NCBI GenBank assembly: GCA_964534355.1
Contig: CAZHNZ010000021.1
Coordinates: forward strand, 1 to 42,736
Direction of reading: 5' to 3'
Length of the DNA: 42,736 nt
DNA from: CAXXIC01 sp964534355
Lineage (GTDB): Bacteria > Bacteroidota > Bacteroidia > Bacteroidales > UBA7332
The notes under the pieces are model-generated. The model made no database searches. It saw only the letters and a program-made list of their open reading frames with translations, and was not told where the DNA came from. The first letter of the stretch is position 1. The number at the start of each line of letters is the position of its first letter. A program made the position numbers and the translations under genes. Positions 1-6,473 of the stretch are shown in pieces.

Positions 1-147
1 GGCGCGCCCCTCGCCCACTCGGGTCAGGCTATCCGCTCATACTCCTCGCCGGTTCACCTTTTTGCTCACTTTCAGTCCGTTGCAGCCGGCTGCGGGGTAA
101 CCGCTTCTATCCTTCGCGCAAAAAAGTTACTCCCTTATTTCGTCGCA
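1..147 (-). repeat. Interspersed non-coding element, left copy
   Basis: GC-rich non-coding stretch at the window edge containing a small palindrome (CAGCCGGCTG around 84-93). Its 104-147 part returns in inverted orientation at 1941-1980, sharing the block AGTAACTTTTTTGCGCGAAGG followed by ATAGAAG. From general familiarity, similar elements are scattered between genes in Bacteroidota genomes; I cannot name the family. It may be truncated by the window start. From 148 to 197 nothing else is visible. Confidence 0.5.
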
Positions 148-197
148 TTCAGTCTCAATCAGGATTTGCAGAATTATAGAATTATCAGAATTCACCC

Positions 198-360
198 CAC
201 AATACCCGTCATTTCATCTGAAAGGAGATACCCCGACCCACGCAGCTCTTTTCAATTCATCCCTTTGCATCAAACAATCCGTTTTGTCTGTTAATTTATT
301 TGTAAATTAGTTTAATGTATTTATCTTTGCCTATGGGAATAAATCCTGTTACGATAACGA
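198..360 (+). repeat. 163-bp promoter-bearing repeat, copy 1
   Basis: This stretch is largely repeated at 4850-5010, beginning CACAATACCCGTCATTTC and running through a TTTG-N19-TATCTTTG promoter to about ACGATAACGA. The two copies differ by scattered substitutions. Downstream sequences are unrelated, so the repeat acts as a portable upstream region. No ORF is convincing inside it. The stretch from 361 to 568 holds no gene that I can support. Confidence 0.75.
299..329 (+). promoter_or_regulatory. Bacteroidota-type promoter upstream of the lipoprotein gene
   Basis: TTTG (299-302), 19 bases, then TATCTTTG (322-329). This matches the Bacteroidota primary-sigma consensus TTTG-N19/20-TANNTTTG exactly. 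Transcription would start near 336 and give a leader of more than 200 bases before the lipoprotein start at 569. Confidence 0.6.
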
Positions 361-568
361 TTGGTAACGATGACTTTCTGTTTTCAATATCGGACAACGT
401 TCCCCGTTGAACAGATTGGATTTGCGGACTATTCATTAGCTTTGTCAATTGGAAAGCCGGAGCTTCCCTTTTTGAAGGACGAAGTCTGGAGACTTATCCC
501 AACGGAAGGGTCGATGAATGCACTCAGAAGAACGGGACTTTCTGACAAATAAAAGAAATCATAAACAG

Positions 569-1765
569 ATGAAAAAAATAGCAATAGCAGCTTTGGTTTA
601 CATATTAACCAGCTGTATGACAACAAATAACTCAAATAATGAAAGATTCAATCAGGATAATATTGATTCGCTTCAAGTGGGATTAACAAAGAATATTATT
701 ATTGGCAATTTAAAGATACCAAAGATAAATGTGGAATCAATGATTGGCAAAGAGAGAATTGGAGTATATGCTAAGTTGGATTCAGTAGATTTAATTAAAA
801 TCGAAACATCGAATGAATGCTTAATTTCAGCTATTAAAACAATTCTCGTTACAGCTGATAATATTTATATTTTGGATGCAGTTAAAGAAGGCAACATTTT
901 GATTTTTAATAGAAAAGGAATGTTTATTAAACGGATCACCGTTGTGTCAGACCCTAAAAAGATTTCTAAGATCATGAAAATAGCCTATAACAATATTACG
1001 AATGAGCTGATTGTATATCATGGTAATTATTTTTCACACTATTCGTCAATTGGTGAACTTATAAAAAAAGTAAAAATACCAATAGCTGCACATTCGTTTG
1101 AGACTGTGAATAACGGCTATTTAATCAAAACAACAAAAGGAATTGTAAATGATTCTTTGAAGGAATACTCCAAATGCAGATTATTCGTTCTGGATGAAAA
1201 CTTCAAACTCAAATACGCTATCAAGCACATTAACCCTTCATCTGAAAGTTACATGTCTGCAACATCAAAAAACACCAGCAAATTTAATGATAAAATAACC
1301 GTAACATTTCCATTTAATGATACCATTTTTGAGTTTAGCAAAAACAAGCTTTATCCGAAATTAATTTTGGATTTCGGGTCAAAAGGGATACCTAAGGATC
1401 TGTTTAATAAAGACAATTATATAGATCGACTTAAGAAAAACGACTATCATCATTACGTAGGTGATTATGTGGAAAATTCAACTCACGAGTTTTTGGTGAC
1501 ATTAAATCTCCATACCGGAGATATGATAAGCATCTTTAGAGATAAGTTGTCCGGAAACTTGATTTATGGCAATTCATACGAGTATCCGTCGAGTTACTTC
1601 CCCTGTGCCACGCCATATACATCTATAGATGATACATTTGTTTCAATAATTAAAATAACTCCCGAATTTGTGAATAGTAAATTTGGGAAAGAGTATTGCA
1701 AAAATAATAACATCAAGGAAAATGATAATCCGATTTTGGTATTTTACAAACTAAAGCATTTTTAA
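569..1765 (+). CDS. 6-bladed beta-propeller lipoprotein
   Basis: A 398-residue predicted lipoprotein. The start at 569 is preferred over an upstream ATG at 518 because it gives a clean signal peptide (MKKIAIAALVYILTSC) ending in the lipobox LTSC at residues 13-16. The mature part carries the pattern 'NIYILDAVKEGNILIFNRKG', typical of the Bacteroidota 6-bladed beta-propeller family (DUF5128-like), whose members sit at the cell surface or periplasmic face and have no established enzymatic role. The coding sequence is visibly AT-rich compared with the neighbouring SUMF1-like gene, and it lies between inverted copies of an interspersed repeat (104-147 and 1941-1980), which hints at acquisition. 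It appears monocistronic. The family call is fairly secure; the function is unknown. Confidence 0.75.
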   Translation: MKKIAIAALVYILTSCMTTNNSNNERFNQDNIDSLQVGLTKNIIIGNLKIPKINVESMIGKERIGVYAKLDSVDLIKIETSNECLISAIKTILVTADNIYILDAVKEGNILIFNRKGMFIKRITVVSDPKKISKIMKIAYNNITNELIVYHGNYFSHYSSIGELIKKVKIPIAAHSFETVNNGYLIKTTKGIVNDSLKEYSKCRLFVLDENFKLKYAIKHINPSSESYMSATSKNTSKFNDKITVTFPFNDTIFEFSKNKLYPKLILDFGSKGIPKDLFNKDNYIDRLKKNDYHHYVGDYVENSTHEFLVTLNLHTGDMISIFRDKLSGNLIYGNSYEYPSSYFPCATPYTSIDDTFVSIIKITPEFVNSKFGKEYCKNNNIKENDNPILVFYKLKHF

Positions 1766-1883
1766 CTCCCCGTTGTCAGTTGCGTACCGAAATCGCAGAG
1801 CGGTCATTCGTCATAGCCTCCTGACTACATCGTGTTAAAAGCCGGCCTCCGGCTGGCAACGTATCGCGCAGCGGATAAAAATC

Positions 1884-1918
1884 AAAGCGGTTTCAGTCAG
1901 ATGATTGAAGCCGCTTTT
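1884..1918 (+). repeat. 35-bp hairpin repeat, copy 1
   Basis: AAAGCGGTTTCAGTC and GATTGAAGCCGCTTT form a stem with G-U pairs and a short loop, ending in TTTT. It recurs nearly identically at 4759-4793. It could act as a terminator; here it lies about 120 bases after the lipoprotein stop. Confidence 0.6.
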
Positions 1919-1940
1919 GCGGGATATGCGGGATGTCGGG

Positions 1941-1980
1941 GCGACAAAAGTAGTAACTTTTTTGCGCGAAGGATAGAAGT
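1941..1980 (+). repeat. Interspersed element, inverted partner of 104-147
   Basis: Reads GCGACAAAAG..AGTAACTTTTTTGCGCGAAGG..ATAGAAG and matches the reverse complement of 104-147. The two copies flank the lipoprotein gene in opposite orientations about 1.8 kb apart. Confidence 0.6.
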
Positions 1981-1986
1981 GAAGAG

Positions 1987-2137
1987 CCCCTCTTTGGCGC
2001 GGGTTTGTAACCCGTGCCTTTTGTTTATACAGTTTGTAACTGTATATTTGCGCAGCAAAAAGGGAAGTCTTGCAACTTAAAAGCAGTTGCAAACTGCTTA
2101 AAAAAAGAGGCACAAGTCACAGGCTTTCGCCAAGGGG
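1987..2137 (+). mobile_element. 151-bp MITE-like element, copy 1
   Basis: By eye, 149 of 151 bases are identical to 5083-5233. The ends are imperfect inverted repeats: the left end reads CCCCTCTTTGGCGC..GTTTGTAACCCGTGCC and the complement of the right end reads CCCCTTGGCG..GTGACTTGTGCC. Inside are three short palindromes (CGGGTTTGTAACCCG, TACAGTTTGTAACTGTA, AGCAGTTGCAAACTGCT). It has no coding capacity. This fits a non-autonomous element moved in trans, either MITE or REP/RAYT style; no transposase is present here. Confidence 0.65.
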
Positions 2138-2154
2138 TGATCTTCGTACCCTAG
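2135..2154 (+). pseudogene. Remnant of a SUMF1-type gene 3' end
   Basis: Directly at the right end of the MITE-like element the bases read GVIFVP-stop, close to the VVFVP-stop end of the SUMF1-like gene at 3259. The next bases (TTCTCGGG versus TTTGCGGG) also resemble each other. It may be what is left of a second copy cut by the element. It is very short, so this is tentative. Confidence 0.3.
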
Positions 2155-2277
2155 TTCTCGGGGGTAGAGGTCTTATTTACGGCTCCTTTTCCTGAAATCT
2201 GGCGAGATGTTGGAAATAGATGATTTCGCCGGGAGTTTACTAAAGTGTAAGTACAAGATTATAATAGACGTAACAAT

Positions 2278-3261
2278 GAAAATCAAACAACTAAAGCTAC
2301 ATGTAGTGCTGTGTTTATTGTCGGGTGTGGGAATGCTGCAGGCACAAAACGACACCATGTATGTCATGAAGTCGGGTGTGGTGATTGAAAAATACAATGT
2401 GAAAGATCAGGTGGATAGTATTGTGTTTTATAATCCTGCAATGAAGACAAACGGAATTGTCGCCACGCCAATCGGGGATATTGCTGTTGCTTCTATCCCG
2501 GCGGGTACATTTATGATGGGTAGCCCTGTAACTGATGGACTAATGAAACCCAACACGAAGTAACGCTAAGCGCATTTCGTATGAGTAAATACGAGATAAC
2601 GAATGCGCAATATGCGGCGTTCCTCAATGGCAATGGTATTGGCCGCAATGGTATATGGGCTTCGGCACCGGTATATAATACGCAGCCTTTGATTTTTGAT
2701 ACTTCCGGTAGTTATTATGACTGGGGCCTGCATTATACCAATTCAAAGTGGGTGCCGGTAGCAGGCTACGAAAATGCTCCAGTGATATATGTAACGTGGT
2801 ACGGTGCTGCGGAGTTTGCAAAGTATGTGGGCGGAAGTTTACCCACCGAAGCACAGTGGGAATATGCGTGTCGGGCGGGTACGACTACACCGTTTAATAC
2901 GGGTAACTTTTTGACCAATTTGCAGTCTAATTATTGGTGGGGAGAACCGTATAATGGCGGAACTAATACGGTGACTATTCCGATAAGAAAACCACAGCCC
3001 GTAGGTACTTATGCTGCTAACGCTTGGGGTTTGTATGATTTGCACGGTAATGTTTGGGAGTGGTGCAATGACTGGTCAGGTTCGTATCCTAAAACGGCAC
3101 AGACCAATCCTACAGGTGCAGCTTCAGGCACAAGCCGTGTGATTCGTGGTGGCAGTTGGATGACTGGTGCCCGGTATTGCCGTTCTGCTTTTAGCTTCGG
3201 CTATGCCCCGAACTACTATGGCGATGAAAATATCGGCGTTCGTGTGGTGTTCGTACCCTAG
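2278..3261 (+). pseudogene. Formylglycine-generating enzyme (SUMF1)-like secreted protein, frameshifted
   Basis: Two abutting frames together encode a secreted SUMF1/FGE-sulfatase-domain protein of about 327 residues. Frame one starts at 2278 with a signal peptide ending in MLQAQ and reads ..IPAGTFMMGSPVTDG, then slips near 2536-2541 and stops at 2563. The other frame reads TNETQHEVTLSAFR into MSKYEITNAQYAAFLNG. Adding one A (GGACTAAT to GGAACTAAT) restores a continuous family-typical sequence, so a single-base deletion is the simplest explanation. Downstream landmarks include LPTEAQWEYACRAG, LHGNVWEWCNDW and RGGSW. Many secreted Bacteroidota members are not true sulfatase activators. It could be a real pseudogene, a phase-variable gene or a sequencing error. 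A downstream ATG at 2581 could express the catalytic-like domain without a signal peptide. Confidence 0.8.
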
Positions 3262-3342
3262 TTTGCGGGAACCGGACAGATCTCTTCTCATGGATGATGG
3301 ATCGTATTCCACATCTCTGCTTTCAGTAATAATGAGTAGGAT

Positions 3343-3373
3343 TTTGATATTTACAGATTTATGGTTATTTTTG
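3343..3373 (+). promoter_or_regulatory. Promoter of the DEXX-box ATPase gene
   Basis: TTTG (3343-3346), 19 bases, TATTTTTG (3366-3373) matches the Bacteroidota consensus. It lies 40 bases before the ATG at 3414 and is followed immediately by two tandem palindromes. Confidence 0.6.
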
Positions 3374-3400
3374 TAATGGCCATTAAATTAATGGCCATTA
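3374..3400 (+). promoter_or_regulatory. Two tandem palindromes, putative operator
   Basis: TAATGGCCATTA occurs at 3374-3385 and again at 3389-3400 with AAT between and AAT after, giving a 15-bp repeat unit. Both are perfect 12-bp palindromes and cover the expected transcription start just downstream of the -7 box, where a bound repressor would block initiation. They are not obviously repeated elsewhere in the window. Confidence 0.5.
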
Positions 3401-3413
3401 AATTAATCTTATT

Positions 3414-4724
3414 ATGAAATTCTACAACAGAGAGTCGGAGCTGGAGATATTGAACCGCATCCTGATGCAATCGGAGAAGGGAGCTTGTTTTACTGCCGTT
3501 GTCGGAAGGCGTCGCATTGGTAAGACTGCGCTTTTGATGCAGTCGGTGCAATCTGTCCGGTATTTGTATCTGTTTGTTTCGCGCAAAAGTGAGCAGTTGT
3601 TGTGCGCACAGTTTCAAAAGGAGGCGGAAGAGGCGATTGGCCTTCAGATATTCGGTAAGATAAGCGATTTTCGTACCCTGTTTGAGCAATTGCTGATGTA
3701 CGCGGTCAATAATCCTTATACGCTGATTATTGATGAATTTCAGGAGCTGGAGCGGGTGAATAAATCGATTTTCAGCGAAATGCAGGATTTGTGGGATCGG
3801 TACAGAGATAGTTCGCGGGTTAATCTGATTGCTTGTGGCTCGGTTTGGTCGATGATGAAGAAGATTTTTGAGAACGAAAAAGAACCGCTCTTTGGCCGGG
3901 TAGATTCAAAAATGAGAGTTCGTCCGTTTTCAGTAAAAACAATCAGGGAGATATTGTCCGATTATTACCCGGATTATCAGCCGGAAGACCTTTTGTGCCT
4001 GTATATGATTACCGGGGGTGTGGCTAAGTATATCGCGCTGCTGATGGAGGCCGGCGCATTTACCAAAGATCAAATGATCGATTCTGTGGTACGTGCCGAC
4101 TCACCATTTTTGAGTGAGGGAAGGGATTTACTTATTTCGGAGTTTGGGCGGGATTATGGTACTTATTTTTCAATTATCCAATTGATTGCGGGCGGTAAAA
4201 CGTCGCAGGGAGAGATTGATTCCGTTATATGTAAAAACACAGGGACGTATCTGGCAAATCTGGAAGAGGAGTATTCACTGGTGAAAAAGAATAAACCTAT
4301 GTTTTCGAAACCTGAAGGCCGGAACATTCGCTGGAGTCTGAATGATAATTTTCTCTTGTTTTGGTTCCGGTTTATTTACCCGAACCAACAATTGATTGAG
4401 CTGGGTAGAAACGGAAAGCTAAAAGAGTATATTTTGCAAAACTACGATCAGTTTAGCGGATTGATTCTGGAACGGTATTTCTATGATAAGATTTCACAGG
4501 AGGAAGATTATACTCAGATAGGTGCTTTTTGGGATAAGAAGGGGCAAAACGAGATGGATATTATTGCGGTAGATTCGCTCCGTAAAACTGCCATTGTGGC
4601 CGAAGTGAAACGGAACAGGGATAAAATTAGCTTGTCTACCCTGAAAGATAAAGCGTTGTGTATCAAAAAAGAGCTGATGGGGTATGAGGTTAGTTTCAGG
4701 GGATTGTCTATGGAAGAGATGTAG
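3414..4724 (+). CDS. DEXX-box ATPase with C-terminal DUF234 domain
   Basis: A 436-residue cytoplasmic ATPase of the type often annotated 'ATP-binding protein' (ATPase domain PF01637 plus DUF234). Walker A is GRRRIGKT at residues 31-38, and Walker B is LIIDEFQEL near 102-110. The C-terminal part has NEMDII..IVAEVK around residues 380-400, a PD-(D/E)XK nuclease-like arrangement typical of DUF234. These STAND-like ATPases are common in Bacteroidota and archaea; their cellular role is not established. The gene has its own promoter and a tandem-palindrome operator candidate. The 4-base gap to the ATG suits the start at 3414. Length matches the family, with no sign of truncation. Confidence 0.85.
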   Translation: MKFYNRESELEILNRILMQSEKGACFTAVVGRRRIGKTALLMQSVQSVRYLYLFVSRKSEQLLCAQFQKEAEEAIGLQIFGKISDFRTLFEQLLMYAVNNPYTLIIDEFQELERVNKSIFSEMQDLWDRYRDSSRVNLIACGSVWSMMKKIFENEKEPLFGRVDSKMRVRPFSVKTIREILSDYYPDYQPEDLLCLYMITGGVAKYIALLMEAGAFTKDQMIDSVVRADSPFLSEGRDLLISEFGRDYGTYFSIIQLIAGGKTSQGEIDSVICKNTGTYLANLEEEYSLVKKNKPMFSKPEGRNIRWSLNDNFLLFWFRFIYPNQQLIELGRNGKLKEYILQNYDQFSGLILERYFYDKISQEEDYTQIGAFWDKKGQNEMDIIAVDSLRKTAIVAEVKRNRDKISLSTLKDKALCIKKELMGYEVSFRGLSMEEM

Positions 4725-4758
4725 GGAATTTTAATGCATAATTCTTAATGTAAAAGTC

Positions 4759-4793
4759 AAAGCGGTTTCAGTCAAACGATTGAAGCCGCTTTT
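4759..4793 (+). repeat. 35-bp hairpin repeat, copy 2
   Basis: Near-identical to 1884-1918. It starts 35 bases after the ATPase stop and ends in TTTT, so it may terminate that transcript. The two copies lie after unrelated genes. Confidence 0.6.
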
Positions 4794-4799
4794 ACGTAA

Positions 4800-4833
4800 A
4801 AACCTAACAGGATTTCCAAAACCTGTTAGGTTT
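4800..4833 (+). repeat. Perfect 12-bp inverted repeat (CCTAACAGG hairpin)
   Basis: AAACCTAACAGG and CCTGTTAGGTTT flank a 10-base loop. Hairpins with this arm sequence are familiar from intergenic regions of Bacteroidota genomes. It follows directly after the previous hairpin. Confidence 0.6.
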
Positions 4834-4849
4834 AGTGCTGTCTGTCCCG

Positions 4850-5010
4850 CACAATACCCGTCATTTCGACTGAAAGGAGAAACCTGTCCCCACAGCTCTT
4901 TTCAATTCATCTCTTTGCCGTAAACAAACCGGTTTGTTTGTTAAATTATTTGTAAATTAATTTAATGTATTTATCTTTGCCTATGGAAATAAATTCTGTT
5001 GTGATTACGA
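4850..5010 (+). repeat. 163-bp promoter-bearing repeat, copy 2
   Basis: Diverged copy of 198-360 with the promoter conserved: TTTG (4949-4952), 19 bases, TATCTTTG (4972-4979). Here it is followed after about 70 bases by the second MITE-like element, not directly by a gene. The stretch 5011-5082 shows nothing further. Confidence 0.75.
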
Positions 5011-5082
5011 TATCGGGATAATACTTTTTTGCGGTACACCTTGTAGTGAGTTTTGCCGGAATTTTGCCGTTTTGTTAGTTGA

Positions 5083-5233
5083 CCCCTCTTTGGCGCGGGT
5101 TTGTAACCCGTGCCTTTTGTTTATACAGTTTGTAACTGTATATTTGCGCAGCAAAAAGGGAAGTCTTGCAACTTAAAAGCAGTTGCAAACTGCTTAAAAA
5201 AAGAGGCACAAGTCACAGACTTGCGCCAAGGGG
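5083..5233 (+). mobile_element. 151-bp MITE-like element, copy 2
   Basis: Second copy of 1987-2137 in the same orientation, with two mismatches near the right end (CAGACTTGCGCC versus CAGGCTTTCGCC). The bordering bases of the two copies differ (AGAG/TGAT versus GTTGA/GGAC). No clear target-site duplication can be read. Confidence 0.65.
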
Positions 5234-5240
5234 GGACGCA

Positions 5241-5339
5241 ATGAATACCTATAATATAGCAACTTCACATTTCTTTTGGGGAGATGCTCCGGCGGCTTAT
5301 AATGTTTTTTTTACCCTTTTAATAATTGTATTATTATGA
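5241..5339 (+). CDS. Possible 32-residue leader or gene remnant
   Basis: ATG at 5241 opens a 32-residue frame (MNTYNIATSHFFWGDAPAAY then NVFFTLLIIVLL) with a hydrophobic end. Its stop TGA overlaps the ATG of the next gene at 5336 (ATGA). It begins 7 bases after the MITE-like element, so it may be the cut end of an older gene or a translationally coupled leader. Coding status is uncertain. Confidence 0.25.
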   Translation: MNTYNIATSHFFWGDAPAAYNVFFTLLIIVLL

Positions 5340-6025
5340 AGATATATATATTGATATATTTCGTATTGACGTTGTACTCTATTGAATTATTTTCAAATAA
5401 ATTAGTCACATATTATTATGTTATTGATGACCCTAAATTAATTGAGTGCAGTTTGTATTTGTCTAGAGGTAATAAGTATAAGTTAGAGGTTTCAGAACAA
5501 AGCACGCCAGATATTTTTAATATTACAAACTGGTCAGTCGGGAAATATCGTATAAATTCAGAAACGATTGACTTGATTGATCAAGAAGGGTTTACAATGA
5601 CAGTAAAAAGAAAGAAAGGATATATTCAATTTTCCAAATCTTTCAGGTGGTTGTTGAATAAAAAATTCGTTTTATCAGATAGGATATCACACAACTTAGA
5701 TATGTTTGATAAACAAGTTATTAGCAATAATCTTCTGAGTAAAAAAAAATCGGATTGTAAAAATAAAGAGTTAATAAGTAATTTTAGACCTGCAATGTAT
5801 CATTCTCGCACGTGTAATTTATTTATTTGTGAGAAAGATAACTACTATATTAAGACTATTGGTGGAATTGTTCTTTCCCAAGGTAAATGGAGTAGAGAAG
5901 GAAATTTATTGGTGTTATGCGATGATTCAATAAAACATAGGTACTTTTTGTGTATAGAAAAAAATATGCTTAGTGTGTTGATCCTATTTGGAGAAAATAG
6001 AGGTGCCTTTTTTGTGGTACCGTAA
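5336..6025 (+). CDS. Hypothetical secreted protein, 229 residues
   Basis: I do not recognise this family. The first 20 residues (MKIYILIYFVLTLYSIELFS) form a signal peptide or N-terminal anchor. The mature part has two similar beta-rich stretches, around VGKYRINSETIDLIDQEG (about residues 68-85) and GIVLSQGKWSREGNLLVLCD (about 180-199). These may form a lipocalin-like or repeat fold, but that is a guess. The gene is strongly AT-rich. It lies between the MITE-like element and a Gly-rich in-frame remnant (6026-6184) resembling the pre-toxin tails of polymorphic toxins. An immunity-type role is therefore conceivable, with no direct support. The ATG overlaps the TGA of a 32-residue upstream frame. 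Confidence 0.55.
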   Translation: MKIYILIYFVLTLYSIELFSNKLVTYYYVIDDPKLIECSLYLSRGNKYKLEVSEQSTPDIFNITNWSVGKYRINSETIDLIDQEGFTMTVKRKKGYIQFSKSFRWLLNKKFVLSDRISHNLDMFDKQVISNNLLSKKKSDCKNKELISNFRPAMYHSRTCNLFICEKDNYYIKTIGGIVLSQGKWSREGNLLVLCDDSIKHRYFLCIEKNMLSVLILFGENRGAFFVVP

Positions 6026-6184
6026 TTACAGGTTGGTGATGCTGGCAATGTTTGGGCTAATGGCGGAAGTTTTTGTGATGGATTGACCGCCGGAATCAAA
6101 GGCGGATTGATTGGTGGCGTTACAAGTGGATTGATTGGAGGGGTAGTTAGCGGAATTCCCGTCCCGTCGGATATGAAGCCGTAG
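6026..6184 (+). pseudogene. Gly-rich C-terminal gene remnant ending ..IPVPSDMKP
   Basis: Immediately after the stop of the 229-residue gene, and in the same frame, an open stretch without a start reads VGDAGNVWANGGSFCDGLTA then GIKGGLIGGVTSGLIGGVVS then GIPVPSDMKP-stop. Alternating Gly-rich hydrophobic repeats like this are typical of Rhs and other polymorphic-toxin proteins just before the variable tip. It has no start, ribosome site or upstream domain, so it looks like a displaced 3' end. Its last codons and downstream bases recur at 8636-8678 and 30816-30857. Confidence 0.45.
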
Positions 6185-6199
6185 CAAGGTGATGTTCCG
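6158..6199 (+). repeat. 3'-tail repeat, copy A
   Basis: About 42 bases covering the last codons PVPSDMKP-stop and AAGGTGATGTTCCG beyond. Related copies are at 8636-8678 (end of the erythromycin-esterase-like gene) and 30816-30857 (after the LamG gene). Confidence 0.5.
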
Positions 6200-6211
6200 A
6201 TGGTTCCCGCT

Positions 6212-6349
6212 AACGGTACATCACAATTGTACGGTATATCCGTGGGGACGGGTTAGTTTTACTTATTTTCCCTTCACACTATACCTCGTCAGTCAGGATA
6301 TGATAACGTACATCAGCATTCTGCGGTATATCCGACGGGACGGGAGAGT
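6212..6349 (+). repeat. Two diverged ~40-bp direct repeats
   Basis: AACGGTACATCACAATTGTA with CGGTATATCCGTGGGGACGG (6212-6252) is repeated as AACGTACATCAGCATTCTG with CGGTATATCCGACGGGACGG (6305-6344). A third, weaker relative (TTCTGCGGCATATCGGGGG to GAGAGT) is at 30883-30914, again after a 3'-tail repeat. The 6185-6473 gap has no supportable gene. Confidence 0.5.
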
Positions 6350-6412
6350 CGCTGTTGCATCTCTATTTAATAATACGCAAACCATTTATATAAAATAAAA
6401 ATGACAACAAGG

Positions 6413-6454
6413 CTGCTTTATTGCATTAACGTGAGTATAATTGCAATAGAGCAG
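6413..6454 (+). promoter_or_regulatory. 13-bp inverted repeat upstream of the esterase-like gene
   Basis: CTGCTTTATTGCA (6413-6425) and TGCAATAGAGCAG (6442-6454) pair at 12 of 13 positions around a 16-base loop, ending 19 bases before the ATG at 6474. It could be an operator or a leader hairpin. There is no T-run, so it is not a simple terminator. Confidence 0.4.
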
Positions 6455-6473
6455 TTTCTAAATTCAAACAACC

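Noticed and set aside
361..552. 63-residue open frame before the lipoprotein gene
   Set aside because: It starts at the edge of a repeat, has no recognisable family or ribosome site, and ends inside the leader of the lipoprotein gene.
518..568. Longer start for the lipoprotein gene
   Set aside because: The added 17 residues are charged and would hide the signal peptide; the ATG at 569 gives a normal lipoprotein signal.
1832..2113. Open frames on both strands in 1832-2113
   Set aside because: They are made of the hairpin repeat and the MITE-like element and change meaning between copies.
6189..6398. 69-residue frame
   Set aside because: It runs through two diverged direct repeats and shows no protein-like conservation between them.
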